NCBI RefSeq assembly: GCF_003991975.1
Contig: NZ_CP029822.1
Span: 1,054,001 to 1,118,000, forward strand
Direction: 5' to 3'
Source: Entomomonas moraniae
GTDB lineage: Bacteria; Pseudomonadota; Gammaproteobacteria; Pseudomonadales; Pseudomonadaceae
DNA: 64,000 bases
Shown here: positions 1 through 8,697 of the stretch, piece after piece
How positions within the stretch are numbered: the stretch's first letter is position 1
Layout of the letters: every line of letters starts with the position of its first letter
Translations under genes and position numbers: made by a program
The notes under the pieces: generated by a model
Seen by the model: only the letters and a program-made list of their open reading frames with translations
Told to the model about the DNA's origin: nothing
Database searches by the model: none

Positions 1-311
1 CCTGAGGTACTGCTCCCCATAATAATAGCCACTCGGTCATTACCATATTTCTTAATAGTGTACTCTAGCTCAGATATTATTTGCGATAGCGCCGCAAATA
101 AAAGTCTATTATTACGGGTATTATGCTCTTTATATACCTCGGGAATATTAGGCGGTTCTCTTTTTACTTTCCCTACATAGGTTTGTTTGTCATGTAATAA
201 CCAACTATTATTAGGTGTAAGCCCTGTTTTTCCAATAACTAGATTCGTTGCAATCTCATCTAAAGAATTACCTAACGCATTGATCATAGCAACTGCTGCG
301 ATATAAACCAT
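1..311 (-). CDS. apeO: beta-ketoacyl-ACP synthase of the aryl polyene cluster, N-terminal part (cut by window edge)
   Basis: This gene enters from the left edge, so only about the first 103 residues are visible. The start is the ATG at 311-309, two bases from the end of the upstream lipoprotein gene. Translating the minus strand gives a FabB/FabF-like N-terminus (MVYIAAVAMINALG) and, close to the edge, VAIIMGSSTSG, which matches the conserved GSSTSG stretch of ketosynthases of this group. The active-site Cys and the two His lie outside the window. By family knowledge such enzymes condense malonyl-ACP units onto the growing aryl polyene chain. Position after thioesterase, LolA-like, MMPL and DUF3261 genes matches the published ape order, where this would be apeO. 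The symbol is inferred from order. Confidence 0.8.
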   Translation of the reverse strand, partial: MVYIAAVAMINALGNSLDEIATNLVIGKTGLTPNNSWLLHDKQTYVGKVKREPPNIPEVYKEHNTRNNRLLFAALSQIISELEYTIKKYGNDRVAIIMGSSTS

Positions 312-312
312 T

Positions 313-873
313 TTACTCCTCCATGTCTTGAATACTGATGAAGTAATTAAAATAATTGTTTTTTATCGTTATTGGCTCTCTTTCACCCGATGATTGCTTA
401 TAAGTAATCTCACTAATGACTTGTTGGTTATCATCTATAAGTAAACGCTTATTACCTTTATCAAGAAGTTGCCATTCATTGGGTAATAAGTTTTGCCAAG
501 CTTTAACAGGCCAATAACTGAGCATAATATCAGCAAGCACTTGATTCGCAGGAGGGAGATCAAGTAACGTTATATATTTTTCTACCTGTATACTTTGTCC
601 ATCATAGGTTGCTTCAAATAGTCTAATCCCCATGGTTGACAATCCCATTAAGACAACCCGTCCATCTTTAACTTCTAATAACGTTATAAGACTCCCCGTT
701 TTATTTCCCACCTTTGCAGTTAATAATTGCTGTTTATTTATATCATGGGACAAAGTAACAGCAGGTAGTCGTACTTTAACATCCTTTTTCAACCATGCAC
801 TTGTCAATGTTTGAGAATTAGAAGCACAGCCAGATAATAAAATACAAACTAATAAAATAATAAGCTTGTTCAC
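313..873 (-). CDS. DUF3261 family lipoprotein of the aryl polyene cluster
   Basis: A 186-residue protein with a short lipoprotein signal (MNKLIILLVCILLSGC) and lipobox LSGC, so it is predicted to be acylated on Cys16. The rest is a small soluble periplasmic domain with a DIMLSYWP motif and a C-terminal INYxxxxG-like region typical of DUF3261 proteins, which recur in aryl polyene clusters. It sits 2 bases after the MMPL exporter gene and 1 base before the ketosynthase, so it is part of one transcript. In the ape naming order this would be apeN. It probably helps move the lipidated polyene to the outer membrane together with the LolA-like protein. No biochemical function is known to me. Confidence 0.75.
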   Translation of the reverse strand: MNKLIILLVCILLSGCASNSQTLTSAWLKKDVKVRLPAVTLSHDINKQQLLTAKVGNKTGSLITLLEVKDGRVVLMGLSTMGIRLFEATYDGQSIQVEKYITLLDLPPANQVLADIMLSYWPVKAWQNLLPNEWQLLDKGNKRLLIDDNQQVISEITYKQSSGEREPITIKNNYFNYFISIQDMEE

Positions 874-875
874 TT

Positions 876-3170
876 TTAATTTACCTTATCTTTCACAATA
901 GCAAGTGGTGATAATAAAAAAGCAGTCAGTATTCCTGTGCTTAACACCAGTCCAAAATCAACAATGGCCTGAGTATGGCTTAACGCCAACAAGCCGAATG
1001 TTAGCAAGGTAATTAACGCAGCAAGGCAAATTGCAATAAATGAAACGGGAGGAGCTGTTCTTGCATTAGCAAAAAAAAGTGTGTAATCAATACCAACGCC
1101 TAATACTAATGCCAGAGCAAGTGAAGAAAATAAATTTAGTGGAATGCCTATTATACCAAGTATGGCAATACCGACTAAGAGAGACAACCATGTAGGGATA
1201 ATACAACGTACTCCTTGCCGCCAACCGAAACGTACTAAAAATAAACCGCTAATGACAAACAAAGCCGTCACCAATAACCAACTTAAATAATAACGGTATG
1301 TTGCAAAGAGTGCATTATACTCTGAATGCTTATCCATCCAATAAACATTAGGAATTTTTTTGGTTAATTCAAGCAGAGGTCTAGCCTCTTTAACACCTGC
1401 GACAGGAACTAAAATGACAGTCTGTCCACGCTTATTTTCAAACCATAATAAACGCCACCCTTCGCTCACTACACTCGACAACCACATCTCAGGTGTTAAT
1501 ATATCCGTTGCCACTTCAGTTGATAAATGCTCTATCCCCTCATTTTTAAGTTTCTCTACCACTGGAACTGTTAAGTTTTTCAATAGTGCGATATTTTCTT
1601 TTTGGTGCTGTATAGAGGGCAATGGAAGCAGTCTATAGCTACTAATTTGTTGTTCTTTTTGTAGTTTAGCAAGTGCTGGCTTTAATACTTGTAAAGACTG
1701 TAATGCTTGCTCTCCTGTTTCACCATAAATAACAAACCACTTTTGATCAGCATTCTGCTTTGTTAGGCTAGCTATTTTATTATCTTGTGCTTGTAAATGT
1801 ATGGGAAGCGCTTGCAACTGTTTAATATCATCGTCTATTGTTAGCCTGCTTAAACCAAAAAGACTCATACCAAGTAGTACAATCGGCAGCCCTACCCGAA
1901 TATAATTATTTTTATGCCATAGCGTTAACCATGCAGTAGCGAAAGAAATATTGACTGTACGAGTTTTAAAACGTTTAGTAAGGTAGGGAAACCAGATAAT
2001 GACTGTAATAAATGCCGTTAACAAACCAACCACTGCAAATACAGCTAACTGTCTTAGACCAGGGAAAGGCATTAAGATAGAGAGAGAATAGGCAATACTA
2101 CTGGCAATAACGGCTAAAGATAAAGTGGGTAACAATTTAAAGAAAATAGCTAGTCGATCAATCTGCTCACTCTCTAGCAATCTTGTGGTTAAGTAAAAGA
2201 GTGCATAGTCAATGGTTAAACAAATAACTGTACTACTCATTACCAATGTAAGAACATGGATTTGTCCAAAAACCATTAATACAAAGGCTATCCCCCACAA
2301 AACACCTATTAATGCAGCCAACGTAATCAATAAAATAGGCTTAATAGATCGGAAGAAAGCCAGTGTTAACAAGATAATTCCAACAATAGAGACAGCACCT
2401 ATATTAATAATATCTTGTTGTGCTTGTTGGCTTGCATAATCGTTATAATAAAGCATGCTACGCTGCAATATTAAAGTATTAGGCCATTGTCTTTGCAGTT
2501 CGTGCTGGATTGCTTGAAATTTTTCTACATTGTCATGGGAGTTTTTTAAAGCAAGCGCATTATCCGATAGCTCAGCATAGAGAAAATACCAAACTCGTCC
2601 AGAGGCATCCGCTACCGTAAGCCAACCATCCTTTAGGTTAAAATTATTACTTCCTGTTTTCTGGTTAAGCTGTGTTGAACGTATTAATAATAAGGGGTCA
2701 TTGGTCAGTTCTTTTGTACTAACGCCTGCAAAAGGTGAATACAATTGCGCTAAAATCCATTGTGTTTGTACATCAGCCGACACTTCGAGTCTCGCCCTTG
2801 TTGTTTCATCCATCAAGGCGGAGCGATATTTATAAAAAAACTGCCCCCACTCTTGTTGTTTAACCTCATCTATTGGCGTGAAGGTACTTTCAACTTCAGG
2901 CAACGCTGCTACCTTTTTTAAGAAAAACTGTAGGGGTGCTAGGCTTTCTTCATCAGCGGGGCTAATTAGCCAAACCATTTGCTTACTTAACCGTTTATTA
3001 AAATCAGCGGTTAAGTCAATGGGTATCCCCTCTATTTTGTCACTTGGTAGCAACGACATAATATTATTATTAACGTGTGCTGTCGCCAATACGCGAACTA
3101 GTAATACAATTAATAAAACTGTAGCTAGCAACCAAATAAGGGCTAAAGCACGATGCCATTTAGGGAACAA
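876..3170 (-). CDS. MMPL/RND-family exporter of the aryl polyene cluster
   Basis: A 764-residue membrane protein with the two-fold MMPL/RND layout: one N-terminal helix, a large periplasmic domain (about residues 40-250), a helix bundle (about 255-400), a second periplasmic domain (about 430-610) and a final bundle. Motifs such as VLGVGIDYTLFF in the second bundle and CLTIDYALFYL in the first carry the paired Asp-Tyr seen in proton-driven MMPL proteins. Its start overlaps the end of the LolA-like gene by 11 bases, which points to translational coupling. In aryl polyene clusters this protein is taken to export the polyene lipid from the inner membrane. It would be apeM by order. The substrate is inferred from context. 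Confidence 0.85.
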   Translation of the reverse strand: MFPKWHRALALIWLLATVLLIVLLVRVLATAHVNNNIMSLLPSDKIEGIPIDLTADFNKRLSKQMVWLISPADEESLAPLQFFLKKVAALPEVESTFTPIDEVKQQEWGQFFYKYRSALMDETTRARLEVSADVQTQWILAQLYSPFAGVSTKELTNDPLLLIRSTQLNQKTGSNNFNLKDGWLTVADASGRVWYFLYAELSDNALALKNSHDNVEKFQAIQHELQRQWPNTLILQRSMLYYNDYASQQAQQDIINIGAVSIVGIILLTLAFFRSIKPILLITLAALIGVLWGIAFVLMVFGQIHVLTLVMSSTVICLTIDYALFYLTTRLLESEQIDRLAIFFKLLPTLSLAVIASSIAYSLSILMPFPGLRQLAVFAVVGLLTAFITVIIWFPYLTKRFKTRTVNISFATAWLTLWHKNNYIRVGLPIVLLGMSLFGLSRLTIDDDIKQLQALPIHLQAQDNKIASLTKQNADQKWFVIYGETGEQALQSLQVLKPALAKLQKEQQISSYRLLPLPSIQHQKENIALLKNLTVPVVEKLKNEGIEHLSTEVATDILTPEMWLSSVVSEGWRLLWFENKRGQTVILVPVAGVKEARPLLELTKKIPNVYWMDKHSEYNALFATYRYYLSWLLVTALFVISGLFLVRFGWRQGVRCIIPTWLSLLVGIAILGIIGIPLNLFSSLALALVLGVGIDYTLFFANARTAPPVSFIAICLAALITLLTFGLLALSHTQAIVDFGLVLSTGILTAFLLSPLAIVKDKVN

Positions 3171-3762
3171 AATGATTCAACTCCATCTGATTAAGCTTTG
3201 GCTCAGTGGTTTGATTAAAAAAATTAATCGTTGTTTTATCACCTTGTTTATCATCAAGCACAACTTGCTCGACAAACTCATTACCCGATAAGGTAATGGC
3301 ATTAAAAATCTTGTTTATTGGACTTGCAATAGGTTTTAAGGTTAGCACCCAGCCTTTCTCATCCCCTTTTATATCAGAGCTAAAACTACGCGCCAATACT
3401 TTTTTATCAAGATTTAAAATAGCGGTTAGTAAATTATTAAATTGAAACATTTGAGGATTACTTTCTTCAGTAATAACTTGAGCTTCCTCACCATTAACTA
3501 TTTGTGTCATTTTATTTTGTGTTAACACTAAAACCAAATTAAACGGTTGTTGTTGATGCCAATATAAACCCTGTTGTCTAGCAAAAATCATTGAACCTTT
3601 AGCATTTAAAGGCTTAGCGATACCTTTAATTTGCCTTGCTTGCTTAAAGTCAGCCCTTACCAGTGGCTGCTTTGCGAACTGGGTAGCTAACTCATCTATT
3701 GTAATGCCCCAACTAGTAGATGAAAATAATACAATTACAACGCTAATCCACCATATTCTCAT
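3160..3762 (-). CDS. LolA-like outer membrane lipid/lipoprotein carrier
   Basis: The start is placed at the ATG at 3762-3760 (MRIWWISVV). It has an AGGGG ribosome-binding site about 7 bases upstream and overlaps the thioesterase stop in an ATGA junction; a longer reading would run through the thioesterase end. About 200 residues: a signal peptide ending near SWG, then a LolA-type fold with an ADFKQARQIKG strand near the N-terminus and the LYWHQQQPF hairpin typical of LolA-related proteins. LolA-type carriers bind acyl chains in the periplasm. Beside an MMPL exporter and a lipoprotein, it probably carries the aryl polyene lipid across the periplasm (apeL by order). The housekeeping LolCDE exporter is elsewhere, at 28.4-31.6 kb. 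Confidence 0.75.
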   Translation of the reverse strand: MRIWWISVVIVLFSSTSWGITIDELATQFAKQPLVRADFKQARQIKGIAKPLNAKGSMIFARQQGLYWHQQQPFNLVLVLTQNKMTQIVNGEEAQVITEESNPQMFQFNNLLTAILNLDKKVLARSFSSDIKGDEKGWVLTLKPIASPINKIFNAITLSGNEFVEQVVLDDKQGDKTTINFFNQTTEPKLNQMELNHFVP

Positions 3763-4187
3763 GATATGACCCCTAATTTTTTCCATAAAATAGATGGACA
3801 CACAAAGCACATTTCTTGTTTATGCATATTAACCGCCACCTGTATGGTATAACCTGTTGTTAATTTCTTATTCGTTAAACTATCTACAATTTTATAATCG
3901 ATGCGTAGTCTATTTTCGTACTCAGTAATCGTAGCTGTAATATTAATTCTTTGCTCAACAATAACTGGAGCAATGTATTTTGCACGAGCATCAACAACCG
4001 GCCAAGCATAACCAGACATCTTCATTTGCTCATAACTGTAATTAACTTTTCGTAATAGTGCTTCACGTGCAATTTCAAAATACCGAAAATAATTACCATG
4101 CCATACAACCCCCATCGCATCCGTATCATGGAAAGGTACGGTAAGCGCAATCGTTTCATTGTGTATTACATTTTCTTTTGGTTGCAT
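3759..4187 (-). CDS. acyl-CoA/acyl-ACP thioesterase, 4HBT hotdog family
   Basis: A 142-residue single hotdog domain. The N-terminal motif DTDAMGVVWHGNYFRYFE is the classic 4-hydroxybenzoyl-CoA thioesterase active-site segment, with the catalytic Asp in the DTDAMG turn. These enzymes hydrolyse acyl thioesters. In the aryl polyene pathway a thioesterase of this kind (apeK by order) may act as an editing or release enzyme. The gene lies 2 bases after the glycosyltransferase/acyltransferase gene and its TGA stop overlaps the start of the LolA-like gene, so it belongs to the same operon. The reaction class is clear; the exact substrate is inferred from the cluster. Confidence 0.82.
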   Translation of the reverse strand: MQPKENVIHNETIALTVPFHDTDAMGVVWHGNYFRYFEIAREALLRKVNYSYEQMKMSGYAWPVVDARAKYIAPVIVEQRINITATITEYENRLRIDYKIVDSLTNKKLTTGYTIQVAVNMHKQEMCFVCPSILWKKLGVIS

Positions 4188-4189
4188 TG

Positions 4190-5902
4190 TTAATCCTTTG
4201 ATAACTTTTCCAAACCATTATCTTGCCAAAAGTTATAAAAATTAAACCAGTCTAATGGAGCCTCTATACAATGATTGGCCAATTCGTCTGCATATCTCTG
4301 TGCTAACATGGCTATCTGATGCGGTCTCTCATTTCTCTTAATTGATTGTGGAACATTAAATTCTTTAAAATCGATATAAAACTGTTCTTGTTTCTTCAAG
4401 CAAAACATTAAATAAACAGGGTATTTTAGAAGTAATGCCAAAGTAAAAGGCCCTTTTGGAAAAGGTGCTTTTTTACCTAAAAAACTAACCCACACTCTAC
4501 TTTGCATAGTATCTCTATGATATGTCGTCACCGGTGTTCTATCACCAACAATAGCAACCCATTCGCCAGCTTTAAGTTTTTCCTCAAGCAGTATAGTGGT
4601 ATCCATACCCACTTCATCCACCTGTATTAAATTAATTGTAGACTTCGGGTTTATTTCTTTTACAAGTTGGTTAAAACGCAATGCATGTTTAGTAAATACA
4701 AAAGCATTGATGATGACATGATCGGACAACTCTGCTAATGCTCGACACACTTCAATATCGCCTAAATGAGATACTAATAGCAAGCAACCCTGTTTTTGTT
4801 TAACTAAATCTAGGCAATGGGATTTATTTGGAAAGTTAATCTGCTCAGCAGGTATCTGATTGAGCCAAGCAGCTACCTTATCTAAACTCGCTTGGGCAAA
4901 GCGTAAAAAATGTTTATAACTATTCAGGTGCGGTAAAACAAGCCCTTTTTCGCTTGCATAACCTCGTAATAGGGCTAAATATTGTTGGGACGCTTCACGT
5001 TGTTTTTTACCTGTTAACCAAAAATAGCTAGCTATTGGATAAAGAAGTATATAACACAATCTACGACCAAATAACCGATAGACGGACAATAAAAAACGCA
5101 TCCCCCATAGCCCCTTACGCTCAATAACTTCAGACCAATGTGTGTCCTTTTTAAAGTGGCGTTTAAGCAATGCGGGCACATGAGGAAACATACCAAAAAA
5201 TAACCGTGTATGCATCCAAGAAATTCTTAAATTATCTTTCCACACAGAAAAGTGTGAGACACCATCTTTAGGATACACAACTTTTGTAGGAAAAAAATAA
5301 CACTCGGTACCTTCCCAGTAAAGACGTACCATAATGTCTATATCAAAATCCATATATTGGCCAAGTGATTTCTTTTGTAGCAATGGCATAACCGCTGCTA
5401 AGGGATAAACTCTAAAGCCACACATTGAATCCTTTATCGTGAAACTTAAAGTTTCAATCCAAACCCAAACATGAGTAATATAGCGTGAGTATAACCGTGA
5501 CTTTGGCACGGTTTCATCATAAATAGGTTGTCCCGAAATCAATGTTTGTGGATACTTATGTGCGTTAGCAATAAGCTGTGGAATATCATCAATATTATGT
5601 TGAGCATCCGCATCAATTTGCAAACAATGGCTATAGCCTTGCTTAAAAGCCTCCTTAAAGCCCTCGATCACTGCCCCACCTTTACCACTATTATGAGGCA
5701 AGGTAATTAACGTTAACCAATGATTAATTTCTATTAATTTCGTTAATACCTGTTTAGTCTCATCGTCACTCCCATCATCAACAATAATACAGGGAAGCTG
5801 ATAAACTGATAGCCCACTAATCACTTGCTCTATCAAGCTGCCATGATTAAAGCAAGGGATTAAAACACATAAAGAGACTATTGGTTCAACATGCTGATTC
5901 AT
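4190..5902 (-). CDS. glycosyltransferase family 2 / lipid A-type acyltransferase fusion
   Basis: A 570-residue two-domain protein. Residues about 10-240 form a GT-A glycosyltransferase: VLIPCFNHG at the start, IIVDDGSDDET as the nucleotide-binding turn, and DADAQH as the DXD metal site. Residues about 290-560 form an HtrB/LpxL-like acyltransferase with a VSHLGDIEV segment, which stands for the HX4D/E catalytic motif of this family, followed by GDRTPV. The gene overlaps the dehydratase stop by 4 bases. Fusions of these two activities are a hallmark of aryl polyene loci (apeJ by order) and probably build the lipid or sugar anchor of the polyene in the inner membrane. Domain calls are solid; the product it makes is inferred. 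Confidence 0.85.
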   Translation of the reverse strand: MNQHVEPIVSLCVLIPCFNHGSLIEQVISGLSVYQLPCIIVDDGSDDETKQVLTKLIEINHWLTLITLPHNSGKGGAVIEGFKEAFKQGYSHCLQIDADAQHNIDDIPQLIANAHKYPQTLISGQPIYDETVPKSRLYSRYITHVWVWIETLSFTIKDSMCGFRVYPLAAVMPLLQKKSLGQYMDFDIDIMVRLYWEGTECYFFPTKVVYPKDGVSHFSVWKDNLRISWMHTRLFFGMFPHVPALLKRHFKKDTHWSEVIERKGLWGMRFLLSVYRLFGRRLCYILLYPIASYFWLTGKKQREASQQYLALLRGYASEKGLVLPHLNSYKHFLRFAQASLDKVAAWLNQIPAEQINFPNKSHCLDLVKQKQGCLLLVSHLGDIEVCRALAELSDHVIINAFVFTKHALRFNQLVKEINPKSTINLIQVDEVGMDTTILLEEKLKAGEWVAIVGDRTPVTTYHRDTMQSRVWVSFLGKKAPFPKGPFTLALLLKYPVYLMFCLKKQEQFYIDFKEFNVPQSIKRNERPHQIAMLAQRYADELANHCIEAPLDWFNFYNFWQDNGLEKLSKD

Positions 5903-6234
5903 AAGTTAATTTGCCCAGTACTTGCTATTTTATTGCTTTTTGCATATTCAAATTTGAGCTTATTTTTTTCGAACAACCAATCTATTGTTAATACAACATC
6001 ATCTTCTGGGCATAGTGGGCTTTGAAACTTAACAACATCTATGCCGCCAAAAGCTGTTATATTAAAATACGTTTGAGCATAATGCATTACCCAGTCGATC
6101 TGGGCAACACCGGGGAAAATAGCTTGCTCAGGGAAATGCCCAGCAAACCAAAATAAATCTTTTGATAATGTAAAAGATAACTGTAAAGAATATTTACTAA
6201 TAGCAGGAGGATTCAAAAAAACCGGTAACATCAT
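5899..6234 (-). CDS. apeI: 3-hydroxyacyl-ACP dehydratase, FabZ/FabA-like
   Basis: A 111-residue hotdog protein. The segment FAGHFPEQAIFPGVAQID matches the FabZ-type active-site pattern HFPxxxIxPGVxxxD, with His in GHFP as the catalytic base. The protein is shorter than FabZ but of usual size for aryl polyene dehydratases. Its ATGA junction overlaps the ligase stop, and its own stop overlaps the next start. In the pathway it would dehydrate 3-hydroxyacyl-ACP intermediates to give the conjugated polyene, working with a second dehydratase outside the window. The symbol follows published ape gene order and is less certain than the enzyme class. Confidence 0.78.
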   Translation of the reverse strand: MMLPVFLNPPAISKYSLQLSFTLSKDLFWFAGHFPEQAIFPGVAQIDWVMHYAQTYFNITAFGGIDVVKFQSPLCPEDDVVLTIDWLFEKNKLKFEYAKSNKIASTGQINL

Positions 6235-7568
6235 TTAAATAACCTCTCTAATTCATCATAGCATATCTTACCTCTTTCATTATAAGGCAATTCATTAATT
6301 ACTCTCCATTTTTTTGGAATAGCTACAAACTCAAGCACCTCTTTTAAAGTTTGACGCCAACACTGAAACAGAGCATACCGACCTAAGTCAGATAACTCTG
6401 ACTGTCCATCTACGGATAGTACAAGACAAGCTCCGAGTATAAAGCTACTCGATTGATCCAATACTATTACAGCGGCATCAACTACATTAGGTAATGCTTT
6501 TAATCGTTCCTCAACCTCAGAGAGGGAAACTCTTTTCTCCTCGATTTTTATGACTCGATCCTTTCTCCCTAGCAAATGAAAACCATTATCTAATAACTCA
6601 ACCGTATCAGACAGCACAACAGGCAACACGCTACATAGCGGGCTATAGACTACCGCACCATCAGAAGTCGGGACAATCTTAATTGGTGGAAAGTTTAACC
6701 ATGGCTGATTTTTATAACATTGCCTGCGAGAGGCAATCACACCTGTTTCACTTGAGCCGTAGATCTCCAGTGGGAGATTAACGAGACAATGTTTAACGTG
6801 TTGAGCTTCATCGTAAGTTAATGGGCCTCCACCAGATAAAATCATAGCAAAAGCCTTACTTGGCAAATTACTATCCAAACGCTTTAAAAAAGCGGGGCTC
6901 GCCACCAAAAGGGCACCTTCTGGATAAAGACAAAGCTGTTCATGATACTGAACCTTCTTTGACTCAAATGGGATACCTGACAGTAAAGGTAATAATACTT
7001 TAAATGTTAAGCCATATAAATGCTGATGGCTAACGGTTGCTATTACAAGTTCAATTAACTGATCAGCTAAAAGATGCTCAATTAATAAATGAACCTCTTT
7101 CTCCAACAGTGTTATAGGCTTACAAATCGGCTTTGGTATACCTGTTGAACCAGAGGTAAATAATATTAATGACAAATCCTTTGCCAATATTGGTAAATTA
7201 ACTACCTCTTTAGACATACTTTGATGGACCTGAATCACAGGTTTTGTTGTGCTAATGGCGGATATATCCGTTAAAACAATATCAAAGGTATGTACTTGCT
7301 CCGCTAGCTTTTTAGACTTTAAATGACCTAATAAAATAGGTGTTTTCCCACTGTACAAAGAAGCAAACAAAGCGACAGCAAAAAAGTAACTATCTTCAAA
7401 ATATAATGCACAACGATTACCCGGTAGTGCACTCAACTGATGAATAAGTGCTAAGACAGCATGTCTAAACTGATATAATGTGAAAGCTTGGCTACTACTC
7501 CAGGCAATAATCGTCGTAGGATCACGGGACTCATTTAAAACAGAGTCAATACTCAATGCAAGTGTCAT
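6231..7568 (-). CDS. apeH: acyl-ACP/CoA ligase (AMP-forming) for the aryl starter
   Basis: A 445-residue member of the ANL (AMP-binding) superfamily. Visible motifs are LFTSGSTGIPKP (P-loop-like A3), IYGSSETG (A5) and a C-terminal hinge region LLGRKDRVIKIEEKRV (A7-A8), where the DR turn precedes the C-terminal domain. The final catalytic Lys region reads NERGKICY. It is short for an acyl-CoA synthetase, as is usual in aryl polyene loci. Its expected job is to activate a 4-hydroxybenzoate-type starter and load it on one of the two neighbouring acyl carrier proteins. It overlaps both neighbouring genes by 4 bases. The starter acid is inferred from known clusters. Confidence 0.82.
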   Translation of the reverse strand: MTLALSIDSVLNESRDPTTIIAWSSSQAFTLYQFRHAVLALIHQLSALPGNRCALYFEDSYFFAVALFASLYSGKTPILLGHLKSKKLAEQVHTFDIVLTDISAISTTKPVIQVHQSMSKEVVNLPILAKDLSLILFTSGSTGIPKPICKPITLLEKEVHLLIEHLLADQLIELVIATVSHQHLYGLTFKVLLPLLSGIPFESKKVQYHEQLCLYPEGALLVASPAFLKRLDSNLPSKAFAMILSGGGPLTYDEAQHVKHCLVNLPLEIYGSSETGVIASRRQCYKNQPWLNFPPIKIVPTSDGAVVYSPLCSVLPVVLSDTVELLDNGFHLLGRKDRVIKIEEKRVSLSEVEERLKALPNVVDAAVIVLDQSSSFILGACLVLSVDGQSELSDLGRYALFQCWRQTLKEVLEFVAIPKKWRVINELPYNERGKICYDELERLFK

Positions 7569-8158
7569 GGCATATGCCTCTTACGCACTTTTTGGCGAAC
7601 TAACCATTCGCTACACATCAATGTTCCCATTAATAAATAACTAATTAATCCATTATAAAGCGTCCAATACATCATATTATTAACTAAGCACGTTATCATA
7701 GAAACAGTGCCATTTAATACAAAAAAGACACACCACACCTTAGTCACCATTCGACAATAAGAAACTCCTTTTTCTGGTAACTCAGGTTCAGTTACTCTAG
7801 CTAACTGCTCTACAACACTTGGTGGGTTGAATAAACTATAAACAAATACCACTAAAAGTAACAAGTTAATACAAACAGGATAATATAAAACCCAATGATT
7901 CTCTTTCAATAACCAACTTAAGGCAGCTAAAAAAATCCCTAAAAAGGCACCTAATTTAAGGCACCATAAAAAATAACTAGACTTGAAATTGACTAAAAAG
8001 AAACGAATGCTAAAAAAAACGATAAGGACAGGGGCAATGAATTGAATGCCCGCATATTGCAACCCTAAATAAACAACTAATGGATAAAAAATTAATAATA
8101 CACCAAAAAAAATGCCTAAAAAATTAGGCTTTTTTGATACATCAGCAGTAAACTTCAT
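7565..8158 (-). CDS. multi-pass membrane protein of the aryl polyene cluster (COG4648-like)
   Basis: A 197-residue hydrophobic protein with about five or six predicted membrane segments (for example FFGVLLIFYPLVVYLGLQ near residue 18 and INLLLLVVFVYSLF around residue 100). There is a conserved-looking charged stretch EKGVSYCRMVTKVWC before the last helices. It lies between the acyl carrier protein genes and the ligase and overlaps the ligase start by 4 bases. In published aryl polyene clusters a membrane protein of this type sits at exactly this place (apeG by order). Its function is not known. The call rests on hydropathy and gene position. Confidence 0.7.
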   Translation of the reverse strand: MKFTADVSKKPNFLGIFFGVLLIFYPLVVYLGLQYAGIQFIAPVLIVFFSIRFFLVNFKSSYFLWCLKLGAFLGIFLAALSWLLKENHWVLYYPVCINLLLLVVFVYSLFNPPSVVEQLARVTEPELPEKGVSYCRMVTKVWCVFFVLNGTVSMITCLVNNMMYWTLYNGLISYLLMGTLMCSEWLVRQKVRKRHMP

Positions 8159-8177
8159 GTTATTTTATACCGACAAA

Positions 8178-8426
8178 TTATTTATTATTGACTAGTCGAT
8201 AAATAACTTCTTCTATATCACCAATTGTACGCACCGATTTAAAATCTTCAGGATTTACTTTCTTTTTAATCACTTTTTGTACATGAACAATTAAGTCAAT
8301 CGCATCAATACTGTCCAACTCAAGATCCTCAAACAGTCTTGCCTCGTGAGTAATCACCGACTCAGGCACTTCAAAAAGCGTTACCATTGCTGATTTTATT
8401 TCATTAAAAATCTGCTGCCTTTCCAT
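8178..8426 (-). CDS. apeF: acyl carrier protein of the aryl polyene cluster
   Basis: An 82-residue acyl carrier protein. The phosphopantetheine attachment motif is ELDSIDAIDLI, with the modified Ser in DSID near residue 40. The rest fits the four-helix carrier fold (acidic first helix, EVIYRLV last helix). It lies 2 bases downstream of a second carrier protein gene, so the pair is co-transcribed. Two carriers are a standard part of aryl polyene type II polyketide systems, where one holds the growing chain. Which carrier takes the starter cannot be read from sequence alone. Confidence 0.85.
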   Translation of the reverse strand: MERQQIFNEIKSAMVTLFEVPESVITHEARLFEDLELDSIDAIDLIVHVQKVIKKKVNPEDFKSVRTIGDIEEVIYRLVNNK

Positions 8427-8428
8427 GA

Positions 8429-8695
8429 TTATCCTCTTGCTACAACCTGACTATTAACAAAATCGACTAAACTTGCAATAGAGTAAAAATGCTTTTTAGT
8501 ATCCTCACTCTCCGGTGATAAAACAATGTTATACTTCGACTTTAATGCAAGCCCAAGCTCCAAAGCATCAATAGAGTCCAAGCCCAACCCCTCATTAAAT
8601 AAAGGCGCATGATCGTCTATTTGTTCAGGTGTTAAATCTTCTAAATTGAGGGTATGAATAATAAGTTGCTTTATTTCAGCTGATAATATTTGCAT
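8429..8695 (-). CDS. apeE: acyl carrier protein of the aryl polyene cluster
   Basis: An 88-residue acyl carrier protein with the attachment motif LGLDSIDALELG, so Ser in DSID is the phosphopantetheine site. It differs from its neighbour at 8178-8426 in the helix II flanks (LGLDSIDALELGLAL against LELDSIDAIDLIVHV) and in a longer loop before the last helix (SEDTKKHFYSIASLV). The divergence suggests the two carriers are not interchangeable. Spacing to both neighbours is 2 bases. It is expected to serve the ketosynthase and chain-length factor of this cluster. Confidence 0.85.
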   Translation of the reverse strand: MQILSAEIKQLIIHTLNLEDLTPEQIDDHAPLFNEGLGLDSIDALELGLALKSKYNIVLSPESEDTKKHFYSIASLVDFVNSQVVARG

Positions 8696-8697
8696 TA